A program made the position numbers and the translations under genes. A stretch of DNA of 64,000 nt from a virus. The DNA is taken from positions 20,187-84,186 of the IMG/VR virus record IMGVR_UViG_3300009506_000011; one strand, 5' to 3'. Shown here piece after piece: positions 45,459 through 53,784 of this stretch. A model generated the notes under the pieces. It was not told the DNA's origin, searched no databases, and saw only the letters and a list, made by a program, of their open reading frames with translations. How positions within the stretch are numbered: the first letter of the stretch is position 1; each line of letters starts with the position of its first letter.

Positions 45459-46834
45459 GCGACGCCGTGGCCAACCTGCCGCGGACTCCCTCGATTGCCG
45501 GTCGAGTGCCGCCCCATAACCTCGACGCCGAGGCGGCCGTGCTGTCAGCCTGCATGCTGTCTGGTGGCGCGCTTGACGATGTCATCCAGCTCGGCCTCAC
45601 CGGCAAGTTCTACTCGATCCCGAACGGCCTCATATGGGATGCCATCGTCGCCTGCTACGAGAAGGGGCAAGCCGTCGACATAGTGAACGTTGCCGCACGG
45701 CTCCGGGATCAGGAGGCGCTCGCCAAGGTGGGCGGCTCCAGGTATCTCGCGCAGCTCGTGGATGCGACGCCAGCGGTTACGCACATTGAGGACCACGCGC
45801 AGATCGTCCTGAAGAAAGCGCGCGTTCGGGACCTCATCCTGCATTGCCACCGGACGGCAGCGGAGGGTTACGGCACCCGAGACGAGGACGCCTTCTTTGA
45901 GGAGGCGGAAGCCGGCTTCGTCGCCACAGCTCGGGACCGCGAGCGCACCACCGTGAGACTCGGCGAATCGCTCAAAGACGCCTTCGACGAGCTGAGCGCG
46001 GCAGCTGAGCGCGGCGACAAGCTGACAGGTCTGCCCACCGGCTACCCGGACCTTGACAGGCTTCTAGCCGGATTGCACGCAGGCGATCACGTCGTCATTG
46101 CCGCCCGCCCCGGCATGGGCAAAACCGCGCTCGCGCTGAACATCGCCACCAACGTGGCATGGGGTCGCGGCCAGGGCAAAGCCGTCGCGCTTTTCTCGCT
46201 GGAGATGCCGCACAAGCAGATCTCAAAGCGGATGCTCTGCACCGAGGCTCGCGTGGACCTCAGCAAAGTCAGGTCAATGAACCTGTTTCAGGACGACTGG
46301 CAGGCGCTAACTGAGGCGTCGGCTTTGGTCGCACCACTGCCCATTTGGATCGACGACAAGCCTGGCATCACACTGCTCGACCTCCGGGCGAAGAGCCGCG
46401 CTATCAGACGAAAAGCGGAGCGCGAGGGATTCGAGCTGGCGCTCATCATTGTGGACTACCTCCAGCTCATGCGCGGCCGCGGTCACAACCGCGAGAATGA
46501 GATAAGCGAGATCTCGCGTGGCATGAAGGAGCTGGCGAAGGAGATGGGGCTGCCCGTCATCAGCCTGTCCCAGCTCAACCGCGAATGCGAAAAGCGCGGC
46601 AAGGACAAGCGGCCCATTCTGGCCGACCTCCGTGAATCCGGCGCCATCGAGCAGGATGCCGACGTCATCATCTTCATCTACCGGGACGAGTACTACAACC
46701 CCGAGACGACGGACGCCAGGGGTCTCGCGGAGCTTATCATAGCAAAGCAGCGCAACGGTCCTACGGGCAAGGTGCTGCTCCGCTACACCGGCGCCTACAC
46801 GCGCTTTGACACCCTCGCGCATGGTGGCATATGA
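45455..46834 (+). CDS. dnaB: DnaB-like replicative helicase
   Basis: 459 residues. N-terminal domain (PPHNLDAEAAVLSACMLSGG), linker, then RecA-like motor: HVVIAARPGMGKTALALNIA (Walker A), VALFSLEMPHKQISKRML, LALIIVDYLQLMRGRGHNRE (Walker B), LSQLNRECEKRGKDKRP and DADVIIFIYRDEYY. Full length for DnaB. Downstream of the initiator, completing the replication module. Confidence 0.93.
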   Translation: MSDAVANLPRTPSIAGRVPPHNLDAEAAVLSACMLSGGALDDVIQLGLTGKFYSIPNGLIWDAIVACYEKGQAVDIVNVAARLRDQEALAKVGGSRYLAQLVDATPAVTHIEDHAQIVLKKARVRDLILHCHRTAAEGYGTRDEDAFFEEAEAGFVATARDRERTTVRLGESLKDAFDELSAAAERGDKLTGLPTGYPDLDRLLAGLHAGDHVVIAARPGMGKTALALNIATNVAWGRGQGKAVALFSLEMPHKQISKRMLCTEARVDLSKVRSMNLFQDDWQALTEASALVAPLPIWIDDKPGITLLDLRAKSRAIRRKAEREGFELALIIVDYLQLMRGRGHNRENEISEISRGMKELAKEMGLPVISLSQLNRECEKRGKDKRPILADLRESGAIEQDADVIIFIYRDEYYNPETTDARGLAELIIAKQRNGPTGKVLLRYTGAYTRFDTLAHGGI

Positions 46835-47417
46835 CGCAGCTAACGCTTTTCAGGGAGTACCGCCGCGAAGTCGCATTGATGGCGCCGCCGCGGCTGCGCC
46901 GGCTCGATAAGCCTCGCTTCGGTGTGGACGAGGCACAAGCTGCCGCTGACGCGTGGCGCTTCAACTGCGGCCCCGGCGCGCTATGCGGGGTGCTTGGCAT
47001 GACGCCGGATGAGCTGCGTCCGTACCTCGGGGACTTCGAGCGTCACGGCTACATGTCACCGACGCACATGTGGCAGGCGCTACGGCGGCTCCGCGCGCGG
47101 CACACGCGCCACATAGCCGGCCTGACCGAGCACTGGAAGCTGTCCCGGCTGCCGGTTTACGGCCTGGCTCGGGTGCAGTGGGGCGGACCGTGGTGCTTGC
47201 CAAGCGTCCCCGTGAAGGCGCGCACACCGAGACGCATTGGATCGGCTGCCGGCGTGAAGGCCCGGGCGTCGAGGTTTTTGACATCAACGCCATCTGCGAA
47301 GGCGGCTGGCTGCCGGCGCGGGAATGGTCCGAGCTGCTCGTGCCGTGGCTGCTGCAGGACAAGCCGCGCGCCGATGGGACGTGGTGGCTCAATGAAACGG
47401 CGGAGGTGAGGCTGTGA
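46831..47417 (+). CDS. papain/C39-like fold protein split by a -1 shift near 47185
   Basis: The first frame gives RFNCGPGALCGVLGMTPDEL, RRLRARHTRHIAGL and GLARVQWGGPW, then degenerates; the -1 frame continues TVVLAKRPREGAHTETHWIG with VEVFDINAICEGG and ends LLQDKPRADGTWWLNETAEV, coupled by GTGA to the next gene. Cys in NCGPGALC and His in THW would be the catalytic pair of a C39/papain-like fold. A missing base in the GGGG run near 47182 would explain the break. Confidence 0.55.
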
Positions 47418-47491
47418 TTATCCTCGAAGAGAAGGACGCTGAAGCGGCACAAGGCATGCACGGCGGCGAGGTCTGTGAGGTGCGGCGGTGA
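47414..47491 (+). CDS. 25-residue peptide
   Basis: GTG start overlapping the previous stop: VIILEEKDAEAAQGMHGGEV and CEVRR, with GTGA coupling to the next gene. Probably a translated minigene; function unknown. Confidence 0.35.
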   Translation: MIILEEKDAEAAQGMHGGEVCEVRR

Positions 47492-47646
47492 GCGCAGACC
47501 TAGCAAGACGGATTGAGGAGCTGTCGCCACCGGACCAGCTCCGGCTGGCGGCTGAGCTGCTCGAAGAGCGGCGAGCAGATCTCGCTCTCCCCATCGTCCG
47601 GCGGATCGCGGAGGAGTTAGCGGTGGTGCTGCGGAGGCGCCGGTGA
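47488..47646 (+). CDS. 52-residue helical protein
   Basis: GTG start. DLARRIEELSPPDQLRLAAE then LLEERRADLALPIVRRIAEE, a two-helix antiparallel pattern. GTGA overlaps both sides. Confidence 0.45.
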   Translation: MSADLARRIEELSPPDQLRLAAELLEERRADLALPIVRRIAEELAVVLRRRR

Positions 47647-47945
47647 GCCGTCGTCGGCCGCTGCGAAAGCTGCCTTTGCGTCAGGCGTCGAGCTACCACC
47701 GGTGCATCGTCTGCCTGTGCGAGATCGGTGATGGGGTCGAGTACCGCGATGGTGGCTACCCGAGGCGAGCACATGTCGAGTGCGCCGAGCTGGTCGTCCT
47801 CGGGCAGAAACGCGAGCTGAGCAGAGACGACCTACGAGAGCTTGAGGAAGCTGAGGACGCCGTCAGCGAAGCCAAGGCCCAGGTGCATCGGGCAGAGCAG
47901 AACCTCCGCGCCGTCCGCGCCAAGCTGCTAGGCGCAACGCCATGA
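47643..47945 (+). CDS. zinc-finger/coiled-coil small protein
   Basis: 100 residues, GTG start. YHRCIVCLCEIGDGVEYRDG with HVEC forms a Cys3His-type site; then ELEEAEDAVSEAKAQVHRAE coiled coil. Function unknown. Confidence 0.5.
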   Translation: MSRRRPLRKLPLRQASSYHRCIVCLCEIGDGVEYRDGGYPRRAHVECAELVVLGQKRELSRDDLRELEEAEDAVSEAKAQVHRAEQNLRAVRAKLLGATP

Positions 47946-48133
47946 ACCGCCGCCAAGCCAAGCGGCTCGCCCACCACATCGCAGCCGAGATCCTCTTCGC
48001 CCAGCTCGAGTCAGGCGAGCCTGATACCGACCGGTGGCCAGAGCTGTCGGAACGCGATATCGAGCGCGTGCGGGACGCGCTTGCTGAGCTGCACCGCTAC
48101 CACGGCGAGCTGTCGGACGGCGAGCTGCCATGA
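47942..48133 (+). CDS. 63-residue helical protein
   Basis: MNRRQAKRLAHHIAAEILFA then LSERDIERVRDALAELHRYH. ATGA overlaps both sides. Unknown family, of a type often seen in phage replication operons. Confidence 0.5.
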   Translation: MNRRQAKRLAHHIAAEILFAQLESGEPDTDRWPELSERDIERVRDALAELHRYHGELSDGELP

Positions 48134-48459
48134 ACGCCGAGACGCAGCTGCAGCTCGCCATCCAGAAGGCGCTCGAGTGGCTGCCGGGCGTCAGGGTCTG
48201 GCGCTGCAACACCGGCGCCAGGAAGGGCGGGCGTCTCAAGTTCGGCCTCCGAGATCTGAGCGGCAACGTGGCAGGGACGCCGGACCTGATCGGCATCGCT
48301 TACGGCCGGCCGCTCGCGATCGAGGTGAAGCAGCCGGGGAACGAGCCCGAGCCTCATCAGGCCGTCTGGCTCGCTAGCTGGCGAGCTCTCGGCGGCATCG
48401 GCCTCGTCGTCCACAGCGTCTCGGGGGCGGTGAGGCTGGTGCAGGAGCAACGCCGTTGA
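48130..48459 (+). CDS. VRR-NUC domain nuclease
   Basis: 109 residues. MNAETQLQLAIQKALEWLPG, GTPDLIGIAYGRPLAIEVKQ (PD...E-x-K) and HQAVWLASWRALGGIGLVV are the VRR-NUC signature. Single-domain phage VRR-NUCs act on branched DNA. Confidence 0.88.
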   Translation: MNAETQLQLAIQKALEWLPGVRVWRCNTGARKGGRLKFGLRDLSGNVAGTPDLIGIAYGRPLAIEVKQPGNEPEPHQAVWLASWRALGGIGLVVHSVSGAVRLVQEQRR

Positions 48460-48484
48460 CTCGTAGGCTAGCAGCTGCTAGGAT
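48456..48484 (+). promoter_or_regulatory. CTAG-type leaderless promoter (TTGACT-N17-TAGGAT)
   Basis: TTGACT 48456-48461 on the VRR-NUC stop, spacer with GGCTAGC, TAGGAT 48479-48484, 7 bases (GCTAGCC), ATG 48492. Confidence 0.7.
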
Positions 48485-48491
48485 GCTAGCC

Positions 48492-48824
48492 ATGATGGTC
48501 CACGAGGATGAGGATGACGAACCGGCGCGGCTCTGCAGCGGCTATTTTCAGAAGCCATATCCTCCGGAGGTGCCGAGATTGGGACCCTGGACAGTCGGTC
48601 AGCGCGTCGTCAACCTGCGTCCGCTGGGTGACATAGTGGCGTTCAAGGGTGCCGTGGGCACGGTGCAGACCATCCTGGACCTCGGAGACGGCATGCTGCG
48701 GCTCTTCGTCGCCTACCCGAAGCTGTACGAGGGCCAGCCCCAGATTGACTACCTGCTCCGGGTGAACGAGCGTTCGACTTTCGTGGCACCGGTCGGAGGT
48801 TGGCCGGCGGAGCTTGAAACGTGA
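48492..48824 (+). CDS. hypothetical beta-barrel protein
   Basis: 110 residues from MMVHEDEDDEPARL. PWTVGQRVVNLRPLGDIVAF and GAVGTVQTILDLGDGMLRLF are KOW/SH3-like strands. Start from promoter geometry. Confidence 0.6.
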   Translation: MMVHEDEDDEPARLCSGYFQKPYPPEVPRLGPWTVGQRVVNLRPLGDIVAFKGAVGTVQTILDLGDGMLRLFVAYPKLYEGQPQIDYLLRVNERSTFVAPVGGWPAELET

Positions 48825-49039
48825 GCGATCTGCCTCATCCCAGGGGATACATCGTCGTCCGTCCGCTGCCCGGTGAGCGGCGGCAGCGCCTGGTCAAGGT
48901 TCGCTGCGAGGTCTGCCAGGAAGCAGCGCCGGCGCCGGATGGTCGGCTGCCCGAGGGTTGGGTGCGGGGGTCGCGGCGCGCCGCGGCGCGCTGTCCAACC
49001 TGTGAGCAGCGCGGTTTGCTGCTGGGGAGGAAGCCGTGA
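48821..49039 (+). CDS. zinc-ribbon small protein
   Basis: 72 residues. KVRCEVCQEAAPAPDGRLPE ... ARCPTCEQRG: a two-knuckle zinc ribbon with 29 residues between pairs. ATGA-coupled. Confidence 0.55.
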   Translation: MSDLPHPRGYIVVRPLPGERRQRLVKVRCEVCQEAAPAPDGRLPEGWVRGSRRAAARCPTCEQRGLLLGRKP

Positions 49040-49674
49040 CCGAGCGGCCCCAAGTGTTTTGGCGCATCAACGGCTTGCCGCCGGTCCACGAGGCGGCGAT
49101 GCTTCGGCTATTGCGAGGTGAAGGCACAGTGCCGCTCGATGTGCCGCTCGATGTGCTGTCCCACGACTTCGACATGCTCGTTGAGCCAGAGGAGTGCGTC
49201 GACTGCGGCGTCCAGCTCCTCCGAGGCGAGCTGGTCTACCAGCGGCCGCTCGAGGGCTGGATCCCCATCCGCGTTGGTCGCGGCGTTGCGCTGAGGCGGC
49301 CCCGCGCGTGGCTTGGCGGGGTGGCCTTCCCAGGCGTCACAGAGACGGTCTGCGGCTCATGCGCCGCTGCCGAGCTGCTGCCGCGGTACGACGAGCAGGA
49401 GCGCCAGCGCATCGTCGCCAGCGCGCGAGCGACCCTTTCCCGGTCGTGTTGCAATGCGCGAGTCGTGGTCAACGGTATCACCTGGAAAGCGACCGTGCGG
49501 CTTGACCAGGCGGAGTGGCTGATTGCCGCCGTCAGCCAGACCGAGGTGCTGCCGGGTTGCCACCTGTTCGGCTTCGCGCGGTGGACGCCGGACGGTGCTG
49601 AGCTGGACGTAGCAGGCTTGTCTCAGCCGGTGCGGCTCGCACTTGAGCGGGAGCTTGGCTCGAGCTGGAGGTGA
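49036..49674 (+). CDS. Cys-paired hypothetical protein
   Basis: 212 residues. EECVDCGVQLLRGELVYQRP and TVCGSCAAAELLPRYDEQER supply one zinc site; the C-terminal half (CCNARVVVNGITWKATVRLD) is beta-rich. A 12-bp tandem (GTGCCGCTCGAT twice near 49129-49152) repeats PLDV. Confidence 0.55.
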   Translation: MTERPQVFWRINGLPPVHEAAMLRLLRGEGTVPLDVPLDVLSHDFDMLVEPEECVDCGVQLLRGELVYQRPLEGWIPIRVGRGVALRRPRAWLGGVAFPGVTETVCGSCAAAELLPRYDEQERQRIVASARATLSRSCCNARVVVNGITWKATVRLDQAEWLIAAVSQTEVLPGCHLFGFARWTPDGAELDVAGLSQPVRLALERELGSSWR

Positions 49675-49675
49675 G

Positions 49676-49957
49676 GTGATAAGCGGCTCACGAGCTTGGT
49701 GTGACGGTTGCCGATGCCAGGGCGCTGTGCCGGAGAGCGCGACCGAACCTGATGGCTGGACATGGGCGGACCTAGGCGGCTTCCTACAGGCGCTCTTTTG
49801 CCGATCGTGCTCCAAGGACGGCCGGCTGGGCATGCAGCTGCTGCGCGAAACCGACGCGTGCAAGCGCTGCGGCGGCAGCGGATATCAGCACGCGGTCCTG
49901 TCCACGAATAGCCACCGGTGCGGCTCGTGCGACGGCTCGGGCAGGAAAGCGGCATGA
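49676..49957 (+). CDS. DnaJ-type zinc-finger protein
   Basis: 93 residues, GTG start just after the previous stop. Ends with CKRCGGSGYQHAVL ... RCGSCDGSGRK, a DnaJ-like pair of CxxCxGxG motifs, plus earlier CDGCRCQ and CRSC. Probably metal-stabilised adaptor. Confidence 0.55.
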   Translation: MISGSRAWCDGCRCQGAVPESATEPDGWTWADLGGFLQALFCRSCSKDGRLGMQLLRETDACKRCGGSGYQHAVLSTNSHRCGSCDGSGRKAA

Positions 49958-50400
49958 ACCAGGACACGGACTTTGCCGCACTCGGAGTCGCGGCCGCGCT
50001 GCTCAGCTTGGTCGGGGATTTGCCGCAAGAGACGGACGAGGAGAAGCGGCTCAAGGCCGTGGCAGCTGACGCGCTCGAGGTCTTCGGCCTAGATCGCGAG
50101 CCGTCCGTCAGCCTCGGCGCGCTCATCGCCCGGGACATCCGCATCGCCCAGGCCAACGTAGCTGGCGTCGAGTGGCACGTCGCCGTGCTCACAGGCGACG
50201 CGGCTCGCGAGCTGGACGCCTGCGGCATCGTCGCGATCGACCGAGCCTATGCGGAGATCACCAAGGGACGGCTGCAGGTCGACGTGTCTCGGTCGAGCGG
50301 CTGTCCGATTGCTCTTGTGGCGGAGGGCGTGCCAGCGGTCGTGCTGCGCGCTCTGGCCAAGGCACTGCGTGGGGAGATCAATGCCAAGACCCAGACGTAG
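49954..50400 (+). CDS. hypothetical protein
   Basis: 148 residues, MNQDTDFAALGVAAALLSLV; acidic helical start, then VAGVEWHVAVLTGDAARELD and CPIALVAEGVPAVVLRALAK. No family recognised. ATGA overlap upstream, 20-bp overlap with TerS candidate. Confidence 0.5.
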   Translation: MNQDTDFAALGVAAALLSLVGDLPQETDEEKRLKAVAADALEVFGLDREPSVSLGALIARDIRIAQANVAGVEWHVAVLTGDAARELDACGIVAIDRAYAEITKGRLQVDVSRSSGCPIALVAEGVPAVVLRALAKALRGEINAKTQT

Positions 50401-51118
50401 GCGTTGCGGGGAGTGCAAGAAGCCGCTGCCGGTGGACGCGCACTGGAACCGGAAGTTCTGCCCGCCGTGCCGAAAGCAGCGAGACCGCCGACACAAGCGC
50501 CTGCCACCGGCAGTCCGCCCATCCGGGTTTCACACCCTCTGCACTGAATCGCGGATCGCTCAGCTGGAGTACGCCGCGTCCCTCGGTGGCTACCTGCGGA
50601 CCTGCGCCGGCAAGGTGGGGATCAGCGAGCGAGCGCTTCAGCGATGGCTGCAGCGTGGCTACGATGCGATGGTAGACGCCGGCATCGACCCCGACGAGCC
50701 CCCGGACGATGCGGAGAAGCTGGTGAAGGAGACGGAGCGTCCCTTCGTACGCCTCCGCCGTCGCTTCATGCGCGCGCGCGAGCAGGGTGCTCTCGTCTTG
50801 CTGCAGTCGCTCAACAAGTGCGGCATCGGCGGCCCCGTCTACGCTCCGGATCCCAACGCGCCGAAGCCCGAGGAGTACGAGGAGATCGTCCAGACGCTGG
50901 CCGCCGCCGGCCGCTCCGACCTCATCCCTATCCTCCGCCGTCCGGAGCAGAAGCAGGTCGGCTTCGTCGAGCCGGACGCACGCGCGGCGGCGAAGGCGCT
51001 GGCGCTCAGCCACGGCTACACCGAGAAGCAGCAGGTAGAGCTCTCAGGGAAGGTCGAAGGGACGGCCGCGCCGTCGCTCATGATCTTCTACCCCCCCGAA
51101 GACACCGACGACGAGTGA
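50381..51118 (+). CDS. terminase small-subunit candidate
   Basis: 245 residues. N-terminal zinc knuckle (CGECKKPLPVDAHWNRKFCP, PCRKQ), then an HTH (YLRTCAGKVGISERALQRWL) followed by helices (ERPFVRLRRRFMRAREQGAL) and an acidic tail (FYPPEDTDDE), the plan of many TerS proteins. TerL lies 3 kb downstream rather than adjacent, which lowers certainty. Confidence 0.6.
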   Translation: MPRPRRRRCGECKKPLPVDAHWNRKFCPPCRKQRDRRHKRLPPAVRPSGFHTLCTESRIAQLEYAASLGGYLRTCAGKVGISERALQRWLQRGYDAMVDAGIDPDEPPDDAEKLVKETERPFVRLRRRFMRAREQGALVLLQSLNKCGIGGPVYAPDPNAPKPEEYEEIVQTLAAAGRSDLIPILRRPEQKQVGFVEPDARAAAKALALSHGYTEKQQVELSGKVEGTAAPSLMIFYPPEDTDDE

Positions 51119-51144
51119 GGCTGTCAATAGCGGAGTTTTGCGAC

Positions 51145-51909
51145 ATGAGCGATGGTGACGATATCGCAGGAGAAAAAACGACAGGTATGACATTGTCTGG
51201 CAGCGAGCTGCTGCAAACCGCCCAGAACGCTGGCATCGACGTGGACAGCTACCGCGTGCCGCCGCCGGCCTTGAGGACGGTGCCGACGGACCGCCTCGAC
51301 GAGCTACGCGCTTTCGCCGCGGCGCTGGAGCAGAATGGCGACCGCACGCTGGTGACGCCCGTGGCGTGCGAGGAGCACGGCGTCTACATGACAGGTTGGG
51401 GGTGGCATGGCAGCTGTCCGCGCTGCAGCGAGCAGCCGGAGCCGCTGATGGAGCTGCTGGAGGATCCCCTGTGCTGGCCCGGCCATGGCTTCTACTGGGT
51501 GGACTGGCGCGGACCTCGCGGCCAGTGGGTTTTCGGCGAGAGCTACCCGGTCCGCCGGCAGTACTTCGCGCGCCTCGCGGAGCTGCTCCCTGACATGGAT
51601 CCCGGAGAGGTGATCTTGGAGGCTGCAGCGAAGGAGATCGAGCGACTGCGCGCAGGCACGGACAACCTCCGCCAGCTGCTCCGCCTCGCCGTGCTGCGGA
51701 TGCGTGAGGCGGCGGACCAGTGGGATCGCTGGGAGCGTGACTCCGCGCTGGCGCCGCTAGCGCTCGACCAGGAGGTGGACGACGCGATGAACGAGCTGAT
51801 CCGCGCCGTCCGCTTCCAGCTGCCCGCCGCGGACGACTTGCTGCCGGCGCGCAGTGTCGAGCTGCCGGTTCGCAAGGCACTTCCGGAGGAGGCTTGCAGG
51901 CCAGCCTAG
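51145..51909 (+). CDS. hypothetical protein with coiled coil
   Basis: 254 residues from MSDGDDIAGEKTTG; a GTG at 51115 overlapping the previous TGA is an alternative. CEEHGVYMTGWGWHGSCPRC gives a zinc site; residues ~150-215 are coiled coil (ILEAAAKEIERLRAGTDNLR). Unknown. Confidence 0.55.
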   Translation: MSDGDDIAGEKTTGMTLSGSELLQTAQNAGIDVDSYRVPPPALRTVPTDRLDELRAFAAALEQNGDRTLVTPVACEEHGVYMTGWGWHGSCPRCSEQPEPLMELLEDPLCWPGHGFYWVDWRGPRGQWVFGESYPVRRQYFARLAELLPDMDPGEVILEAAAKEIERLRAGTDNLRQLLRLAVLRMREAADQWDRWERDSALAPLALDQEVDDAMNELIRAVRFQLPAADDLLPARSVELPVRKALPEEACRPA

Positions 51910-53048
51910 CCAACGACCGGCTCGGCTCGGCCAACAGCGACCACGTGCCGCTGCCGGTGCCTACGCAGCCGCGCGAGCACCGCAACCGCCGCGTCCACCG
52001 AATCCCGCACAAGACCATCTCCGTCGCGGAGCTACGCCGCTGGCGCGAGCTGGGCATCGGCTGGGCGACCATCGCCACGAGCCGCGGCCGCCGGCTCGCT
52101 CAACCCCGTGCCTGGGTCTGGGTCGACGAGGTGGAGCCAGACGACTACCAGCTGCTCGAGGACCACCGGCCAAAGTGCCGCGCCGACTGCCGGGACAACG
52201 GTTTGCGTCCTTGCCCCTTCGTCAGCTGCCGGCACAACCTCTACCTCGACGTCTGCGAGGACGGAGCCATCGAGCTGACGCGGCCGGAGCTTGAGCCGGG
52301 CGAGATGGAGTACAGCTGCGTGCTCGACCTCGTAGACGGCCTCGTTGGCGGGCTGGACGCGAAGCGGTCCGAGGACGCGGACGGCCCCGTCTGGAGCTTC
52401 ACGCTCGAGCCCGTGGGCGTGGCGATCAACCTGACCCGGGAGCGAGCGCGTCAGATCGAGAAGGAGGCAGAGGCAAAACTGTTCGTGATGCGTGGCCTGC
52501 CCCGGCCCGAGGGTGACGAGTGGCAGGAGGAAAGGAGCGTCTGTAAGTTGGCAAGGCTACAGCTGTTTATGTCGGAAACTGGGGCGAAGGCGCAGATCGT
52601 CCACGCGCCCGGTCAAGGCACGGGTCCGCGTCTGGACATGACCTGCAGCAAGTGCGGTAAGAGCGGCACACGGTGGTTCCAGGGCTGGACGCTGCTTGAG
52701 ATCCGCGTCATGGCAGGCGTCATCTGCAGCCAGCCGTCGGAGTGCTGCGGCGCACCCATCACCAGCCGGCTGGATGGCATGCCGGCAGCGCTCAACCGGC
52801 GGTACGTCTGCCGGGACCGGGACCGGCGCACGCAGATCACCGAAGCGCTCCGGCAGGCCGGCGCTGACGGTCTCAGCCTGCGGCAGCTGTGCAAGCGGGT
52901 TCCCGGCCGCTGGGCGGAGATCGCGAAGCAGGCGAACAAGCTGGCGGCAGATCGCAAGAGCCACGTCCAGCGCCGCTCGCGAGCGCCGGGCGAGCCGGAG
53001 AGATTTTTCTGCACGTTGCCGGCAACGGCGGCAGCGCTTGCTACTTGA
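51894..53048 (+). CDS. sigma-region-4-like regulator with zinc ribbon
   Basis: 384 residues. GLRPCPFVSCRHNLYLDVCE followed by an acidic strand and SCVLDLVDGLVGGLDA, then GVAINLTRERARQIEKEAEA: the last is a sigma-70 region 4.2-type HTH. This architecture matches a DNA-binding family I associate with deltaproteobacteria/Myxococcota. A C-terminal zinc ribbon (CSKCGKSGTRW ... CCGAP) and another helical domain follow. Candidate late-gene activator. Confidence 0.6.
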   Translation: MQASLANDRLGSANSDHVPLPVPTQPREHRNRRVHRIPHKTISVAELRRWRELGIGWATIATSRGRRLAQPRAWVWVDEVEPDDYQLLEDHRPKCRADCRDNGLRPCPFVSCRHNLYLDVCEDGAIELTRPELEPGEMEYSCVLDLVDGLVGGLDAKRSEDADGPVWSFTLEPVGVAINLTRERARQIEKEAEAKLFVMRGLPRPEGDEWQEERSVCKLARLQLFMSETGAKAQIVHAPGQGTGPRLDMTCSKCGKSGTRWFQGWTLLEIRVMAGVICSQPSECCGAPITSRLDGMPAALNRRYVCRDRDRRTQITEALRQAGADGLSLRQLCKRVPGRWAEIAKQANKLAADRKSHVQRRSRAPGEPERFFCTLPATAAALAT

Positions 53049-53073
53049 CTAGTGGACGGCGTTGAGCGAGGAT
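53045..53073 (+). promoter_or_regulatory. leaderless promoter (TTGACT-N17-GAGGAT)
   Basis: TTGACT 53045-53050 followed by AGTGG, 17-bp spacer, GAGGAT 53068-53073, 5 bases, ATG 53079. Confidence 0.6.
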
Positions 53074-53078
53074 AGGTC

Positions 53079-53376
53079 ATGCACGAAGATCTCAAAGCCA
53101 ACGCTGCGGCCATGCGGTCGTGGCTCAAAGTACCAGAAGGCGACCGCGAGGCCATCGCTGCCGCCTTGCCGGGCGATACCGACGCCCAGCATCGTCGAGG
53201 TGCTGGAGTCGAACGAACTGCACGACATTGGCACCCTGCACCCGAGCGTGCGGGGACCGCTCCTGCGGCAGGTCCGTGATGAGGCGCGGGTGCCAGACAG
53301 CTGGCGCGAGAGACCCCCCTATCGCCACCCGGCTGGACGCGAGGCTAGCGAAAGCCCTGCTAGCGTGCTAGCATGA
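53079..53376 (+). CDS. small protein split by a +1 shift near 53190
   Basis: Frame 1: MHEDLKANAAAMRSWLKVPE and GDREAIAAALPGDTDAQ, then nonsense. The +1 frame resumes IVEVLESNELHDIGTLHPSV, RGPLLRQVRDEARVPDSW and stops at 53376. Joined length about 98 residues. One extra base in the GCCC run near 53187 would account for it. Function unknown. Confidence 0.5.
53369..53374 (+). promoter_or_regulatory. -10 box (TAGCAT) with CTAG repeats for leaderless 53380
   Basis: GCTAGCGTGCTAGCAT ends 5 bases before ATG 53380; the same GCTAGCAT block precedes 24597. No good -35. Confidence 0.5.
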
Positions 53377-53379
53377 GGC

Positions 53380-53784
53380 ATGTTCCTGCACGAGATGACG
53401 GTCCCGGAGCGGCTCGAGAGCATCGTCCGCATTGCCAGACGCCTAGCCAGGGCGCCGGCGCATGCCGCTTTCGTGACTGAGCGGCCGGATCTGGTGGTCG
53501 GTTGCCGAGGTAAGCCGGTCAAAGCACGCGGCACCTACATCGTCCTGGAAGTGACAGCGCCAGAGGGACGCTCATCGCCGGACGGCAGCCCCAACATGTG
53601 GAAGCTGGGGTTCGATGGTGAGCGGAAACACGCCGAGGACGTGCTGACCTACACGATGCTGCTGAGCCTCGCGCATGACGCCAACGTGTGCCCCCGGTGC
53701 CATGCGTGTTTGACGCGGCGGAAAGGCCCCGGGCTGCAGCGCTACAGCTGCGGCTGCGGCATGCAGGTCGTCGAGCGGACGTGA
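53380..53784 (+). CDS. hypothetical zinc-binding protein
   Basis: 134 residues. FLHEMTVPERLESIVRIARR, beta segment GTYIVLEVTAPEGRSS, and a C-terminal CPRCHACLTRRKGPG ... SCGCGM zinc site. Leaderless start. Confidence 0.55.
   Translation: MFLHEMTVPERLESIVRIARRLARAPAHAAFVTERPDLVVGCRGKPVKARGTYIVLEVTAPEGRSSPDGSPNMWKLGFDGERKHAEDVLTYTMLLSLAHDANVCPRCHACLTRRKGPGLQRYSCGCGMQVVERT

Noticed and set aside
46831-47409. Uninterrupted 192-residue protein in the first frame
   Set aside because: The last third turns into Arg/Cys-rich nonsense while the -1 frame gives a coherent end coupled to the next gene.
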